This document shows, piece by piece, positions 26,122 to 34,340 of a stretch of DNA of 64,000 nucleotides (positions are counted from its first letter, which is position 1; every line of letters starts with the position of its first letter). A program made the position numbers and the translations under genes. Below the pieces are notes generated by a model that saw only the letters and a list, made by a program, of their open reading frames with translations, did no database searches and had not been told where the DNA came from. Origin of the DNA: Nocardia stercoris (lineage in GTDB: Bacteria > Actinomycetota > Actinomycetes > Mycobacteriales > Mycobacteriaceae); the NCBI RefSeq assembly GCF_003696265.1, contig NZ_RFFH01000001.1, positions 558,001 through 622,000 on the forward strand. The letters run 5' to 3'.

Positions 26122-26880
26122 CTACAGCGCGCTCCGCACCACGGCCGCCGTCTCGTCGGGCAGCGCCTCGAGCACCATGTGATCGCAGTCGAATTCGCGC
26201 AGTGTCAGCTTCGGTCGCGGATCCCGCTGCAACGCCACCCGCAGCGGCGCCGTGACCTGCGACTGATTGCCGTACACCACCGTCGTGGTCAGGTCCGCGG
26301 GCGGCAGCAGCACGTCCCGGGCCAGCTCGCCCCAATAGGCGGTGACCGCGGCGGTGTGCATCCGCCAGCCCAGCCGGCCGTCCGAGCGCGGGATCAGGTG
26401 CTCGGCCAGCTCACCGGACAGGATCTCGGGGGCCACGTCCTGCCAGGCGGTCGCGATCTTGTCCCGGCGCGCGGCCTCGACATCCGCGTAGCCGGGGTCG
26501 GCGATGGTCTGCTCGGCGATCGGCAGCAGCGCCTCCGGCGGCAGCCCGACCGCCGGATCCAGCAACACCAGCCCCGCGACCAGTTCCGGATTGCGGTGCG
26601 CCAGATGAATCGCCACCATGCCACCGAAGGAATGACCGACCACCGTGACCGGTCGCCGCGGCTCGATCAGCGCGGCGACATCGTCGGCGACCGTCTCCAG
26701 CGTCCACGGCGGCAGGCTCGTGGAACGCCCGTGACCGCGCAGGTCGGGCGCGATCACCCGGCAGTCCGGCAGTCGCTCGGCGAGCAGCCGCCACCGCAGC
26801 CCGTGCCCGGTCAAACCGTGCAGCGCCAGGATCGTGGGGCCGCTCTCCGGTCCGAATCGGTGGACGTTCAGCTCACTCAC
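26122..26880 (-). CDS. Alpha/beta hydrolase
   Basis: A 252-residue alpha/beta hydrolase with LHGLTGHGLRW near the N-terminus, DLRGHGRS, nucleophile elbow VVGHSFGGM, and DCDHMVLEALPDE with the catalytic His near the C-terminus. I chose GTG at 26880, giving VSELNVHRFGPESGP; longer frames upstream run through the promoter region of adnA. It immediately precedes the ATL gene and is divergent from adnA across 115 bases. Substrate cannot be predicted. Confidence 0.85.
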   Translation of the reverse strand: MSELNVHRFGPESGPTILALHGLTGHGLRWRLLAERLPDCRVIAPDLRGHGRSTSLPPWTLETVADDVAALIEPRRPVTVVGHSFGGMVAIHLAHRNPELVAGLVLLDPAVGLPPEALLPIAEQTIADPGYADVEAARRDKIATAWQDVAPEILSGELAEHLIPRSDGRLGWRMHTAAVTAYWGELARDVLLPPADLTTTVVYGNQSQVTAPLRVALQRDPRPKLTLREFDCDHMVLEALPDETAAVVRSAL

Positions 26881-26995
26881 CCGCCCATTGTGCAGTCTCT
26901 CCCTGGTCTGGACGAAACAGAAATGGTCCCCCGATGGGGTACCGGTCGGTCGTTCTTCGAACCTGTCGGGGCTGTCTGTTGAAATAGCCGGTGTG

Positions 26996-29900
26996 ATGCG
27001 ATCCGATAGCTCGATGCGTTTGGTGCGTCGCAGCGAGTCGGTATCCGCGGGGGGTGCGTGGGATGCCGAGGTCGCGGCGCTGTTCGCCGCCGCGGAAGCG
27101 GAACCCGGCTGGTTGCCCTGGCATGTGCTGGGCGGTCCCGGAACCGGCAAGACGACCTTGCTGATCGATCTGGCCGCCGCACGGATCGCCGCCGGTGCCG
27201 CACCGGAATCGGTGCTGGTCCTCACCCACGCCAAGCCGGCCGCGCTGCGGGTGCGGGCCGCGATCACCGCCCGCCTCAGCGGCCGCGGCGGAGTGCCGGG
27301 CGCCAACCGGGAACCGATGGTGCGGACGGTCCACTCCTACGCCTTCGCGATCCTGCGCGATCACGCCGCCGCGGCCGGTAACCCGCCGCCCCGGCTGTTG
27401 ACCGGTGCCGAACAGGACGTCGTGCTGCGCGAGATGCTGCGCGGCGACCTGGAGGACATCCGCGCCGGCGCCGACGACCTGTGGCCGCGCCGCCTGCGCC
27501 CGGCCCTGGAGACCGCCGGCTTCGCCGAACAATTGCGCGACCTCATGCTGCGCGCCACCGAACGCGGTCTCGGCCCCGAGGACCTGATCGAGCTCGGGCA
27601 GCGCTACGACCGCGACGAGTGGATCGCCGCCGGCCGTTTCGCCGAACGCTACGAGCAGGCCATGCTGCTGCGCTGGTCGGTGGGCGTGAGCGCACCCGAA
27701 GCCAGCGCACCCGCCCTCGACGCGGCCGAACTGATCGGTGCCGCGCTCGAGGTGCTCGCGATCGACCCCGACCTGCTGGACGCCGAGCGCTCCCGCCTCG
27801 GCTGCCTGCTCGTCGACGACGCGCAACACCTGGATCCGCTGGCCGCGGAACTGGTGCGCGTCATCGGCTCCGGACCCGCGACGACCGTGATCGCCGGTGA
27901 CCCGGACCAGTCGGTGTTCTCCTACCGGGGTGCCGATCCGGCCTTCGCGGCCGACGTGGACGCGCGACCGGACCGCCGCCTGGTACTGCGGACCGACTAT
28001 CGGGGAGCTCGTGCGGTGCACCGCGCTGTGGCTCGAATCAGTTCGCGGCTACCGGGTTTCGCGCCGCACCGGTTCGGGGTCGGGCCGGTCGATGGGGGAA
28101 TCCGCGCCGAACGTCACAGTGCGTCAGGCGAGCTGGCAGATTCGGATCTGCCGGAATTCGAGCCCGGCGAGTTCCGGGTCCGGGTACTCACCACGCAGGC
28201 CAAGGAAGCGGCGCTGATCGCCGACCACCTGCGCCGGGCGCACCTCGCCGACGGCGTGCCCTGGGGTCGGATGGCCGTGATCGTCCGCTCGGTCCCGCTG
28301 TCGCTGGCCCCGCTGCGCCGAGCCCTGCTGGCCGCGGGAGTGCCGGTCCGGCAGCCGAAACCGTCCGTACCGCTGGCCCGCCGCAACGGCGCCGCCTGGA
28401 TGCTGTGCGCCCTGCGTGCCCTGCTCGCCGGCGAACGCGACCGTCCCGAACTGTTCACCGCCGACGATGCCCTCGACCTGCTCGCCGGCCCCCTCGGCGG
28501 CGCCGACCAGATCAGCCTGCGCCGACTCCGCCGCGGCATCCGCCGAACCGTGTTGGAACGCGGCGGCGTCAGGTTCGAAGATTCGCCGGCGGCCGAGAAC
28601 GCGGACGATGCCGTCGATACTGTCGTTTCGGAGACCGCGGACCGGCCCGGCGTGGTCGAGGAGGCCGAGCCGGGCGCGGGCGACAGCGGCGGAGCGACCC
28701 TCGCCACCGTGGCCGCGGCCGACACCACCGGAGCGACTCGGGCGTCCGCGGGTGGGAAGGACGACGGATTCCTCGGTGTAGCCGACCCCGACGGGGCGCC
28801 GGTGCCCGCGCTGTCGGAGATGGATCTGCCGTCCGCGCAAGTGTTGCGAGATCTGATGGTCGGCACCGGGGACCTCACGCTGCTCGATCGGCTGACCGAT
28901 GTCGAGGCGGCGCCGTTGCGGCGGGTGCTGGCGGCGCTGGGGCGGGCGCGGAAGGTGCGGGCGCGCGGGGCGGGGCTGGAGGATGTGCTGTGGGGGCTGT
29001 GGACGGCGTCGCGGCTGGAGCAGCGGTGGACTCGGCAGGCCGAGCGCGGTGGGGCCGGCGGCATTCAGGCCGATCGTGACCTCGATGCGGCGGTGGGCCT
29101 GTTCGACGCGGCGGCCGCGTATGTCGACCGGCTGCCGCGGGCTACCGCCGAGGGTTTCGTGGAATACCTGGAACAGCAGGTGATTCCGCAGGATTCGGCC
29201 CCACTGACCGATCCGGGTGACGCGGTGGCGATCGTCAGTGCGCACGCGGCGGCCGGACAGGAGTGGGAGGTCGTCGCGGTTGCCGGTGTGCAGGAAGGGA
29301 TCTGGCCGAATCTGCGCCCGCGCGGGACCCTGCTGGGCATCGAGGACCTGGTGGATCTGCGTGCGGGCGTGAGTAATCCGGGCGAGCAGCTGAGCCGGTC
29401 GGCGCCGATCCTGGCCGAGGAACGCCGACTGCTGCTGGTGGCGTGCAGCCGGGCCCGGCGGTCGCTGCTGGTCACCGCGGTCGAATCCGTCACCGGCGAC
29501 CGGGATCTGGTGCCGTCGCGGTTCCTGGCCGAACTCGACCCGCAGGCCGGGCCGGGGGAGACCGGCCGGGTGCCGGTGCCCGAGGATCCGGGCCGGGCCC
29601 TGGTCATGCAGGCGCTGATCGCCGAATTACGCGGTGTCGCTTGCGATGTCGAGGATGTTCCGGAGCGCCGGGAGCGCGCCGCGACCCAGCTGGCCCGGCT
29701 CGCGGCGGCGGGAGTCCCCGGCGCCCACCCGGATCAGTGGTACGGCACCGCGGAACCGAGCTCGCAGCTCCCGCTGTGGGGTGCCGAGCAGGGCCCGGTC
29801 GCCTTGTCCCCGTCGACGGTCGAACTGTTGCGCACCTGTCCGCTGCGCTGGGCGCTGGAACGGCACGGCGGCAGCGACGGCGACAACCCGCACGCCGTCA

Positions 29901-30604
29901 AGGGCAACCTCGTGCACACCCTCGTGCAGGCGCTGGCCGGGCAGGTGACCCTGGACCAGGTGAAACTGGCGCTGGCCCGGGCCTGGCGGTCGGTGGATCC
30001 GTCCGCGAGCGAGAACGGCCCGCGCAGTTGGCATTCCCGCAAGGACCTGGAGCGCACGTCCGACATGCTGGACATCTTCGTGGCCTGGCTCGCCAACACC
30101 CGGCACGAGCTGACCCTGATGGGTGTGGAGGTGCCGGTCGACCTGGTGCTGCCCGCGCGCGACGCCGACGAGTATCCGGTGCGCTTGCGTGGCCGGGTCG
30201 ACCGTGTGGAGCGGGATGCGTTGGGCCGCTTCGTGATCGTCGACGTGAAGACGGCCAAGACCCCGATCTCCAAGCCGGCCGCGCAGGATCACGCGCAGCT
30301 GGCCACCTATCAGGTCGCGGCCGGCGCAGGCGGGCTCGCCGACCTCGGCTCCGACGCCGCCGGGCCCGGTGGCGCGCGTCTGGTGTACGTGGCCAAGCCC
30401 AGCGCCAAAGAGGGCGCCACACAACGCATGCAGTCCCCGCTCGACGAAGAGTCCGAGCGGGACTGGCGTACCACCATCCACGAGGCGGCCGCCGCCACGC
30501 GCGGGCCGAGCTACCTCGCGATGCGCAACGACGGCTGCCGGCACTGCTCGGTCTCGGGCTGCTGCCCGGTCCAGGACTCGGGCCGCCAGGTGACCGACGA
30601 ATGA
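26996..30604 (+). CDS. adnA: AdnA subunit of the AdnAB helicase-nuclease
   Basis: A 1202-residue superfamily 1 helicase-nuclease that works with AdnB to resect DNA double-strand ends. The motor has Walker A GGPGTGKTT near residue 45 and motif II VDDAQH near residue 272, which departs from DExQ and fits AdnA as the weak motor. The C-terminal RecB-like nuclease shows GRVDRVERDALGRFVIVDVKTAK and QLATYQ. A 4Fe-4S cluster is indicated by TCPLRW and the terminal CRHCSVSGCCPVQ. ATG at 26996 is chosen because the frame upstream lies in the divergent promoter. Residues about 525-605 form an acidic Ala/Thr/Gly low-complexity insertion. At about 1200 residues it is longer than mycobacterial AdnA. Confidence 0.92.
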   Translation: MRSDSSMRLVRRSESVSAGGAWDAEVAALFAAAEAEPGWLPWHVLGGPGTGKTTLLIDLAAARIAAGAAPESVLVLTHAKPAALRVRAAITARLSGRGGVPGANREPMVRTVHSYAFAILRDHAAAAGNPPPRLLTGAEQDVVLREMLRGDLEDIRAGADDLWPRRLRPALETAGFAEQLRDLMLRATERGLGPEDLIELGQRYDRDEWIAAGRFAERYEQAMLLRWSVGVSAPEASAPALDAAELIGAALEVLAIDPDLLDAERSRLGCLLVDDAQHLDPLAAELVRVIGSGPATTVIAGDPDQSVFSYRGADPAFAADVDARPDRRLVLRTDYRGARAVHRAVARISSRLPGFAPHRFGVGPVDGGIRAERHSASGELADSDLPEFEPGEFRVRVLTTQAKEAALIADHLRRAHLADGVPWGRMAVIVRSVPLSLAPLRRALLAAGVPVRQPKPSVPLARRNGAAWMLCALRALLAGERDRPELFTADDALDLLAGPLGGADQISLRRLRRGIRRTVLERGGVRFEDSPAAENADDAVDTVVSETADRPGVVEEAEPGAGDSGGATLATVAAADTTGATRASAGGKDDGFLGVADPDGAPVPALSEMDLPSAQVLRDLMVGTGDLTLLDRLTDVEAAPLRRVLAALGRARKVRARGAGLEDVLWGLWTASRLEQRWTRQAERGGAGGIQADRDLDAAVGLFDAAAAYVDRLPRATAEGFVEYLEQQVIPQDSAPLTDPGDAVAIVSAHAAAGQEWEVVAVAGVQEGIWPNLRPRGTLLGIEDLVDLRAGVSNPGEQLSRSAPILAEERRLLLVACSRARRSLLVTAVESVTGDRDLVPSRFLAELDPQAGPGETGRVPVPEDPGRALVMQALIAELRGVACDVEDVPERRERAATQLARLAAAGVPGAHPDQWYGTAEPSSQLPLWGAEQGPVALSPSTVELLRTCPLRWALERHGGSDGDNPHAVKGNLVHTLVQALAGQVTLDQVKLALARAWRSVDPSASENGPRSWHSRKDLERTSDMLDIFVAWLANTRHELTLMGVEVPVDLVLPARDADEYPVRLRGRVDRVERDALGRFVIVDVKTAKTPISKPAAQDHAQLATYQVAAGAGGLADLGSDAAGPGGARLVYVAKPSAKEGATQRMQSPLDEESERDWRTTIHEAAAATRGPSYLAMRNDGCRHCSVSGCCPVQDSGRQVTDE

Positions 30605-30633
30605 CCGCGCCGACCACCCGGGGCTCCCGGTGA
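30601..30633 (+). CDS. Eleven-codon minicistron at the adnA-adnB junction
   Basis: ATG at 30601 overlaps the adnA TGA (ATGA). After ten sense codons (MTAPTTRGSR) it ends in TGA that overlaps the adnB GTG (GTGA). It could hand ribosomes from adnA to adnB. No ribosome site is seen apart from the coupling. It may also be chance; its length gives no statistical support. Confidence 0.25.
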   Translation: MTAPTTRGSR

Positions 30634-33600
30634 GGGTGTCGCCGTGGCAGCTGGCCGAGGCGCTCGGCCTGCCGCCGCCGACCGACGAGCAGGCCGCGGT
30701 GATCGCGGCGCCGCCGGGCCCCACCCTGGTTGTGGCCGGTGCGGGCGCGGGCAAGACCGAGACCATGGCCGCCCGGGTCGTGTGGATGGTGGCCAACGGG
30801 CTGGTCGTGCCGGACGCCGTACTCGGGCTCACCTTCACTCGAAAAGCCGCGCAGCAGTTGACGACTCGCATCCGGACCCGCCTGGCCCGGCTGGCGGGCG
30901 CGCCGCTGCTGCGCAACCTCGACCCCGACGGCCGGTTGCGTGCCCAGCTGACCGGTTCGGAACCGGAGATCAGCACCTACCACTCGTACGCGGGCCGGCT
31001 GCTCGGCGAGCACGGCCTGCTGCTGCCGGTCGAGCCGACCGCCACGCTGCTCACCCAGACCCAGCTGTGGCAGCTCGCGCACCGGGTGGTCACCACCTGG
31101 GACGGTGAACTCGAGACCGACCGAACGCCGGTGTCGGTGACCGAGGCGGTGCTGGCCCTGTCGGGTCAGCTCGCCGAACACCTGGTCGCCCCCGACGACC
31201 TGCGGCACGCCCACGCCGAACTGGAGCGCCTGGTGTTCACGCTCCCCAAGGGACCGCGCCAGCGCGGCGGCCCGAGCCGGGACCTGCAGGCCATCGTCAC
31301 CGCCCAGCGGGAACGGGTCGCCCTGCTGCCGCTGGTGGAACGCCTGCACGACGAACTGGCCCGCCGCGGCGCCCTGGATTTCGGCGCCCAGATGTCGCTG
31401 GCCGCGCGCCTGGCCGTCGAGCACCCGGAAGTCGGTGCGGCCGAACGCGCCCGCTTCGCCCTCGTGCTCCTCGACGAATACCAGGACACCGGCCACGCGC
31501 AGCGCATTCTGCTGTCGGGTCTGTTCGGCGACCCCGGCGGAGCGCTGGGCGCGGCCGAGCCGTCGGATCGGCCGCCGACGGTGCGATCGCAGCCGAGCCA
31601 CCGGCACGCGGGCGTGCCTGCCCACGGCCAGGCACGCCCGCATCCGACGCCTGAACATGTCGGGCGGGAACAGGATCTGCGTGCCACCAGGGAGCCGTCG
31701 GCGCCGTCGACGGACGAGCCAAGCTCGAAATCAGGTCTGGAACCGGTTGGGGCGCAGCACAATCTGAGCACTGCGGGTTCGGTCGAGGGTGGTCGGCGGC
31801 AACTCGCGGTGACCGCGGTCGGCGACCCCATGCAGTCCATCTACGGCTGGCGCGGTGCCTCCGCGGCGAACCTGCCTCGGTTCACCACCGACTTCCCGGA
31901 ATCGAACGGCGAGCCGGCACCGGTGCTGCCGTTGCTGACCAGCTGGCGCAATCCGCCCGAGGCGCTGGATCTGGCGAACCTGGTCGCGGATCCGTTGCGG
32001 CGCACCGACAGTGGCGTGACGGTCGACGCCCTGCGGCCGCGGCCCGACGCCACACCGGGCACCGTCGCCCTCGCTCTGCTGGATACCGTTGCCGACGAAC
32101 GGGATTGGCTGGCCGAGCGGATCGCGGCCGAATGGGAGGCCGCGGCCGACGCCGATCGGAGCCCGCCCACCTCGGCGGTTCTGGTGCGCCGCAACGCCGA
32201 TGCCGCGCGGCTGGCGGAGGCGTTGCGGGAGCGGGGATTACCGGTCGAGATCGTCGGCCTGGGCGGGCTGCTGGCCACCCCGGAGGTGGCCGATATCGTC
32301 GCCACGCTGCGCCTGATCGCCGATCCCGGCGCCGGGAGCGCGGCGATGCGGCTGCTCACCGGCGCGCGCTGGCGACTCGGTGTCACCGACCTGGCCGAAC
32401 TGGCCCGGCGCGCTCGCGAACTGTCGATAAGCGCCCCCGAACAGTCCCCGGCCATCACCGATCCGGCCGGGCTGGCGCAGGCGCTGCGGGCCGTCGCGCC
32501 GGAACCGGCGGAACGGGCCGGGATCGCCGATGCCATCGCCGATCCCGGTGCGCCGGTGCGGTATTCGCCGGTCGGCTTCGAGCGGATCACCGAGCTGGGC
32601 CGCGAACTGGCGGCGCTGCGGGAACGCGCGGGCCAGCCGCTGCCGGAGCTGGTGGCCGATGTGGAGCGCACGATCGGGATCGGGATCGAGGCCCAGACCC
32701 GCCGCGCCACCGGCAGCGGCGCCGGCCGGGAACACCTCGATGCCTTCGCCGAGGTGGTCGCCGGTTACGCCGGGGACCACCGGGCCACCCTGTCCGGGCT
32801 GATCGCGTTCCTGGCCGCCGCCGAGGAGGTGGAGAACGGCCTGGAACCCGGGGAGGTGGAGGTCGCGCACGACCGGGTACAGATCCTGACCGTGCACGCC
32901 GCCAAGGGGCTGGAGTGGGAGGTGGTCGCGGTCCCGCACGTGGTGCGCGGCGTCTTCCCGTCCGGCACCGCGGCCGGGACCTGGCTGGGTGCACTGGCCG
33001 AGCTGCCGACGTCGCTGCGCGGTGACCGCCGGCGCGCCGACGCGCCGGACGGGGTTCCCGTGCTCGACCTCGCGGATCTGTTCGACCGGGCCGATCTGGA
33101 GGCGGCCATCGAGCAGCACCGCGACGCGCTGCGCCTGCGCCGGCTCGACGAGGAACGCCGGCTGTTCTATGTGGCGCTCACCAGAACCGAACGCGCGCTG
33201 TTCGTTTCGGCCCATCACTGGGCGGAAACCGGTTCTGTGCCGAAGGGACCCTCGGATTTCCTGCTGGAGCTGCGCCGCGCGGTGGAGGAACCCGAATCAG
33301 CTTTGGCCGCTTCGGTTTTCGTCGACCGCTGGGCGGACCCGCCGCCGGACGACGCGGTCAACCCGTTCACCGACAATCCCACGGTTGCCGAATGGCCGCG
33401 TGACCCGCTCGGCAAGCGCCGCGCTGCCGTCACCGAAGGTGCTGCGCTGGTGCGAGACGCGCTGGCGCGCCGGCCGTCCGAGGTGATCGAGCCGCAGGCC
33501 GGCACGCGCGCCGGCGGGGCGCCGGCGGCACAGTTGACCCTGTTCGACGATCCGGAACCGCTTGCGGCCGAACCGGATCCGGACGATCTGGAGCCGCCGC

Positions 33601-34334
33601 CCGACCCCGGCGAGCCCGCGGAATCCGATCCTGAGGGCTGGGCGGCGGATGTCGACGCCCTCCTGGCCGAGTACTTCGCCGGCACCGACGGGGTGCGCGA
33701 GGTGGAACTGCCCGCCCAGCTGCCGGCCACCGCGCTGGTGGACATGCAGGCCGACCCGGCCGCGCTCGCCGCTCGGCTGCGCCGGCCGCTGCCGTACCCG
33801 CCGAGCCCGTTCGCGCGGCGCGGCACCGCGTTTCACGCCTGGTTGCAGAGCTGGTTCGGCGCCGCGCAGCTGCTCGATATCGACGCGCTCGGGGGTGAGG
33901 GCGACGACCGGTCCGCCGACGCCGAATTCGTCCGGCTGCAGGAGGCGTTCCTGTCCTCACCGTGGGCCGACCGGCAGCCCGCCGAGGTCGAGGTGGGGTT
34001 CGAGACCACGATCGCGGGTGTGCTGCTGCGCGGCCGGATCGACGCGGTGTTCGCCGAGCCGGGCGGCCGCTGGCTGGTGATCGACTGGAAGACCGGTGCC
34101 GAACCCGCGTCCGCGCAGGAGTCGGCGGTGGCCATGCAGCTCGCCGTCTACCGCCTGGCCTGGGCCCGGCTGCTCGCCGGGCGCACCGGCCGGCCGGAGC
34201 ACGAGATCATCGAAAACATCGACGCCGCATTCCATTACGTCCGCAGCGGCCGCACCATCCGCCCGCCGGACCTGCCCGGACCCGACGAGCTGGAAGCGCT
34301 CATCGAAGCCACCGCGCCCCGGCCGGAGGAGTAG
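30630..34334 (+). CDS. adnB: AdnB subunit of the AdnAB helicase-nuclease
   Basis: A 1234-residue subunit holding the main motor. Walker A AGAGAGKTETM is at residues 36-46, motif II LLDEYQDT near 281, motif III AVGDPMQSIYGWRG near 395, and motif [14 protein letters not shown] and LFYVALTRTERALF. The C-terminal nuclease has GRIDAV, VIDWKTG and QLAVYR. It starts with GTG at 30630, coupled to adnA through an 11-codon minicistron. Between motifs II and III there is an extra stretch of about 88 residues (DNA 31540-31800) rich in Pro/Ser/Gln/His that the family lacks. It carries a perfect 13-base inverted repeat and poorer codon bias, as if a repeat had been inserted in frame. Confidence 0.93.
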   Translation: MRVSPWQLAEALGLPPPTDEQAAVIAAPPGPTLVVAGAGAGKTETMAARVVWMVANGLVVPDAVLGLTFTRKAAQQLTTRIRTRLARLAGAPLLRNLDPDGRLRAQLTGSEPEISTYHSYAGRLLGEHGLLLPVEPTATLLTQTQLWQLAHRVVTTWDGELETDRTPVSVTEAVLALSGQLAEHLVAPDDLRHAHAELERLVFTLPKGPRQRGGPSRDLQAIVTAQRERVALLPLVERLHDELARRGALDFGAQMSLAARLAVEHPEVGAAERARFALVLLDEYQDTGHAQRILLSGLFGDPGGALGAAEPSDRPPTVRSQPSHRHAGVPAHGQARPHPTPEHVGREQDLRATREPSAPSTDEPSSKSGLEPVGAQHNLSTAGSVEGGRRQLAVTAVGDPMQSIYGWRGASAANLPRFTTDFPESNGEPAPVLPLLTSWRNPPEALDLANLVADPLRRTDSGVTVDALRPRPDATPGTVALALLDTVADERDWLAERIAAEWEAAADADRSPPTSAVLVRRNADAARLAEALRERGLPVEIVGLGGLLATPEVADIVATLRLIADPGAGSAAMRLLTGARWRLGVTDLAELARRARELSISAPEQSPAITDPAGLAQALRAVAPEPAERAGIADAIADPGAPVRYSPVGFERITELGRELAALRERAGQPLPELVADVERTIGIGIEAQTRRATGSGAGREHLDAFAEVVAGYAGDHRATLSGLIAFLAAAEEVENGLEPGEVEVAHDRVQILTVHAAKGLEWEVVAVPHVVRGVFPSGTAAGTWLGALAELPTSLRGDRRRADAPDGVPVLDLADLFDRADLEAAIEQHRDALRLRRLDEERRLFYVALTRTERALFVSAHHWAETGSVPKGPSDFLLELRRAVEEPESALAASVFVDRWADPPPDDAVNPFTDNPTVAEWPRDPLGKRRAAVTEGAALVRDALARRPSEVIEPQAGTRAGGAPAAQLTLFDDPEPLAAEPDPDDLEPPPDPGEPAESDPEGWAADVDALLAEYFAGTDGVREVELPAQLPATALVDMQADPAALAARLRRPLPYPPSPFARRGTAFHAWLQSWFGAAQLLDIDALGGEGDDRSADAEFVRLQEAFLSSPWADRQPAEVEVGFETTIAGVLLRGRIDAVFAEPGGRWLVIDWKTGAEPASAQESAVAMQLAVYRLAWARLLAGRTGRPEHEIIENIDAAFHYVRSGRTIRPPDLPGPDELEALIEATAPRPEE
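31608..31641. repeat. Perfect 13-base inverted repeat inside adnB
   Basis: GCGGGCGTGCCTG at 31608-31620 pairs exactly with CAGGCACGCCCGC at 31629-31641 across an 8-base loop. It sits within the family-atypical insertion between helicase motifs II and III, which suggests a small palindromic element that entered the gene in frame. Confidence 0.75.
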
Positions 34335-34340
34335 CGGCGT

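Noticed and set aside
26834..26995. Earlier start for adnA
   Set aside because: This stretch overlaps the start of the divergent hydrolase and holds the divergent promoters; family similarity begins after 26996.
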